Below, one piece after another: positions 17,504-18,554 of a stretch of DNA of 18,554 nt. The notes under the pieces were generated by a model. It was given only the letters and a program-made list of their open reading frames with translations. It was not told the origin of the DNA and ran no database searches. Both the position numbers and the translations under genes were made by a program. Within the stretch, counting starts at the first letter, position 1. Each line of letters begins with the position of its first letter. Origin of the DNA: Hydnum rufescens UP504 (taxonomy: Eukaryota > Basidiomycota > Agaricomycetes > Cantharellales > Hydnaceae); NCBI GenBank assembly GCA_014904985.1, contig MU129269.1:1-18554 (forward strand), read 5' to 3'.

Positions 17504-17995
17504 AACAAAACACAGGACTGAAACCCTGTGGAGCATATGTATAATATAGTGATAAATAAATAATTATAAATGGAAAACATTATCCCCGAATAAGCCCGTA
17601 TGGCCCACTGCAAGTCTGAGATTCTCTAAGTCTCAGTTTCGGCCAAGTTTCGGCCAATTTTCGGCCATTTGGCTGATATCATCTGGTATAACAATAATAG
17701 TCACAAACATATCCAAACTGTGACTCACATACTCCTGTGTAAAATTTTCACGTTCATCGACTCCTTGAGCTGTAGGGAGGGAGTCACATTCAATTTTCAA
17801 TGTCACAGACATAGTGTTTGGTCACTGAATCTTCTCATACAGTACAATGCAATAGGCTAATTAGGACGAACTGAAATGATTAATCATAATGACTCAGCTT
17901 TTCGGTCTCAAATAGATCATCGTTCAATAATAAATGGCCCCACAGTTTACACGAGCGTACGATCCCGCCCAGTGCTGTATTTTCGCGCCATCACT
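17504..17995. other. AT-rich non-coding stretch
   Basis: I see no gene. A short run at 17635-17670 repeats TTTCGGCCAA three times. Confidence 0.6.
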
Positions 17996-18554
17996 GTCCG
18001 GTGGTTCCCAGTCCCCCTTCCCAGTTCCCCTTCTTTAAGTGGATGGATTGGGCTGATTTTTGGCACATGATTACTTCATAATGACATTATAATCTGTGTA
18101 AACTTTCAAGTCCTAGCTTTTTATAGGGGGAGGAAATCAATCTTTAATGTGTAAACCTGTTTGGCTCATATCTCCATAAGTAATGCATGGATTGGGCTGA
18201 AATTTTGATATGATTTGCGTTCTAAATAGTCTCTAATCATGTGCCAAATTTCAGACATGTCTGCCCACTGCTTACTTTCTGGCAACTTCCAGTGGTTCTG
18301 GTCCTCCCTGCCCAGTTCCCCTCTTTAGGTTCATGTATTGGCTGATTTTTGGCACATAGTTGCTTCATAGTGACCTCATACTCTGGGTGTGAATTTTCAA
18401 GTCCCTAGCTATTTCATAGGGGGAGGAAATCAATTTTTAATGTCTAACCTTGTTTGGCCCATATCTCCATAAGTAATGCATGGATTGGGCTGAAATTTTG
18501 ATATGATTTGCATCCTAATAGTCTCTAATCATGTGCCAAATTTCAGACTCGTCT
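17996..18554. repeat. Tandem repeat, period about 291 bp, continues past the window
   Basis: Unit 1 starts near 17996 and unit 2 near 18287. Both contain CCCAGTTCCCC, TTGGCTGATTTTTGGCACAT or the GGGCTG variant, GGGGGAGGAAATCAAT and CCATATCTCCATAAGTAATG. Within a unit TTTGGCACATGATTA and TAATCATGTGCCAAA are inverted copies about 175 bp apart. It is non-coding and resembles dispersed fungal repeats. Confidence 0.88.

Overview
The window looks like repeat-rich nuclear DNA of a mushroom-forming basidiomycete (Agaricomycetes). The evidence is a long chromodomain-bearing Ty3/gypsy element with the Gag and Pol style of that group, short introns with GTAAGT donors, CTAAC/CTAAT branch sites and CTAG acceptors, and AATAAA signals. 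I see no intact host protein-coding gene.

Positions 1-10274 are most of one decayed Ty3/gypsy chromovirus on the + strand. In order it has a proline/glycine-rich Gag with a CCHC knuckle, retropepsin, reverse transcriptase, RNase H, integrase, a chromodomain, an extra ORF of unknown function in the env position, and a 3' LTR (about 9697-10274). Its 5' LTR lies outside the window. Many frameshifts and at least nine in-frame TGA codons break it. It abuts the C-terminal end of a different gypsy integrase on the minus strand (10275-10725). Next comes non-coding DNA with a leftward promoter-like cluster (TGACTCA motifs plus TATAAAAG, 11306-11428), a diverged tandem repeat of about 160 bp (11665-12140) and a small perfect-ended inverted repeat (12321-12380).

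Positions 12716-17503 hold the most unusual part. It is a family of tandem exon-intron modules that I do not recognise. Each module has a T-poor, A/C-rich exon of 116-218 nt that ends in a CACACCC/GGGTGTG hairpin, then a short spacer (9 nt in the best copies), then a splice donor. A second, unrelated hairpin (CGCAAAAGGAGCAGC type) lies inside the intron shortly after the donor. A branch site and CTAG-type acceptor close the module. Nine such introns run rightward (15157-17251) and finish in an exon with two last hairpins and AATAAA signals. Five run leftward (14326-13121). The two arrays diverge from a palindrome of about 1 kb centred at 14744, and a third leader copy at 12716-13090 is fused head-on to the end of the left array. 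Reading frames do not continue across the splices, so I read this as a spliced, structured non-coding RNA locus. Stem changes in the introns keep pairing (A-U to G-C swaps, and G-U rather than A-C changes on the predicted sense strand), and several loops are GNRA or UUCG.

The right edge (17504-18554) is AT-rich non-coding DNA followed by a tandem repeat of about 291 bp that runs out of the window.
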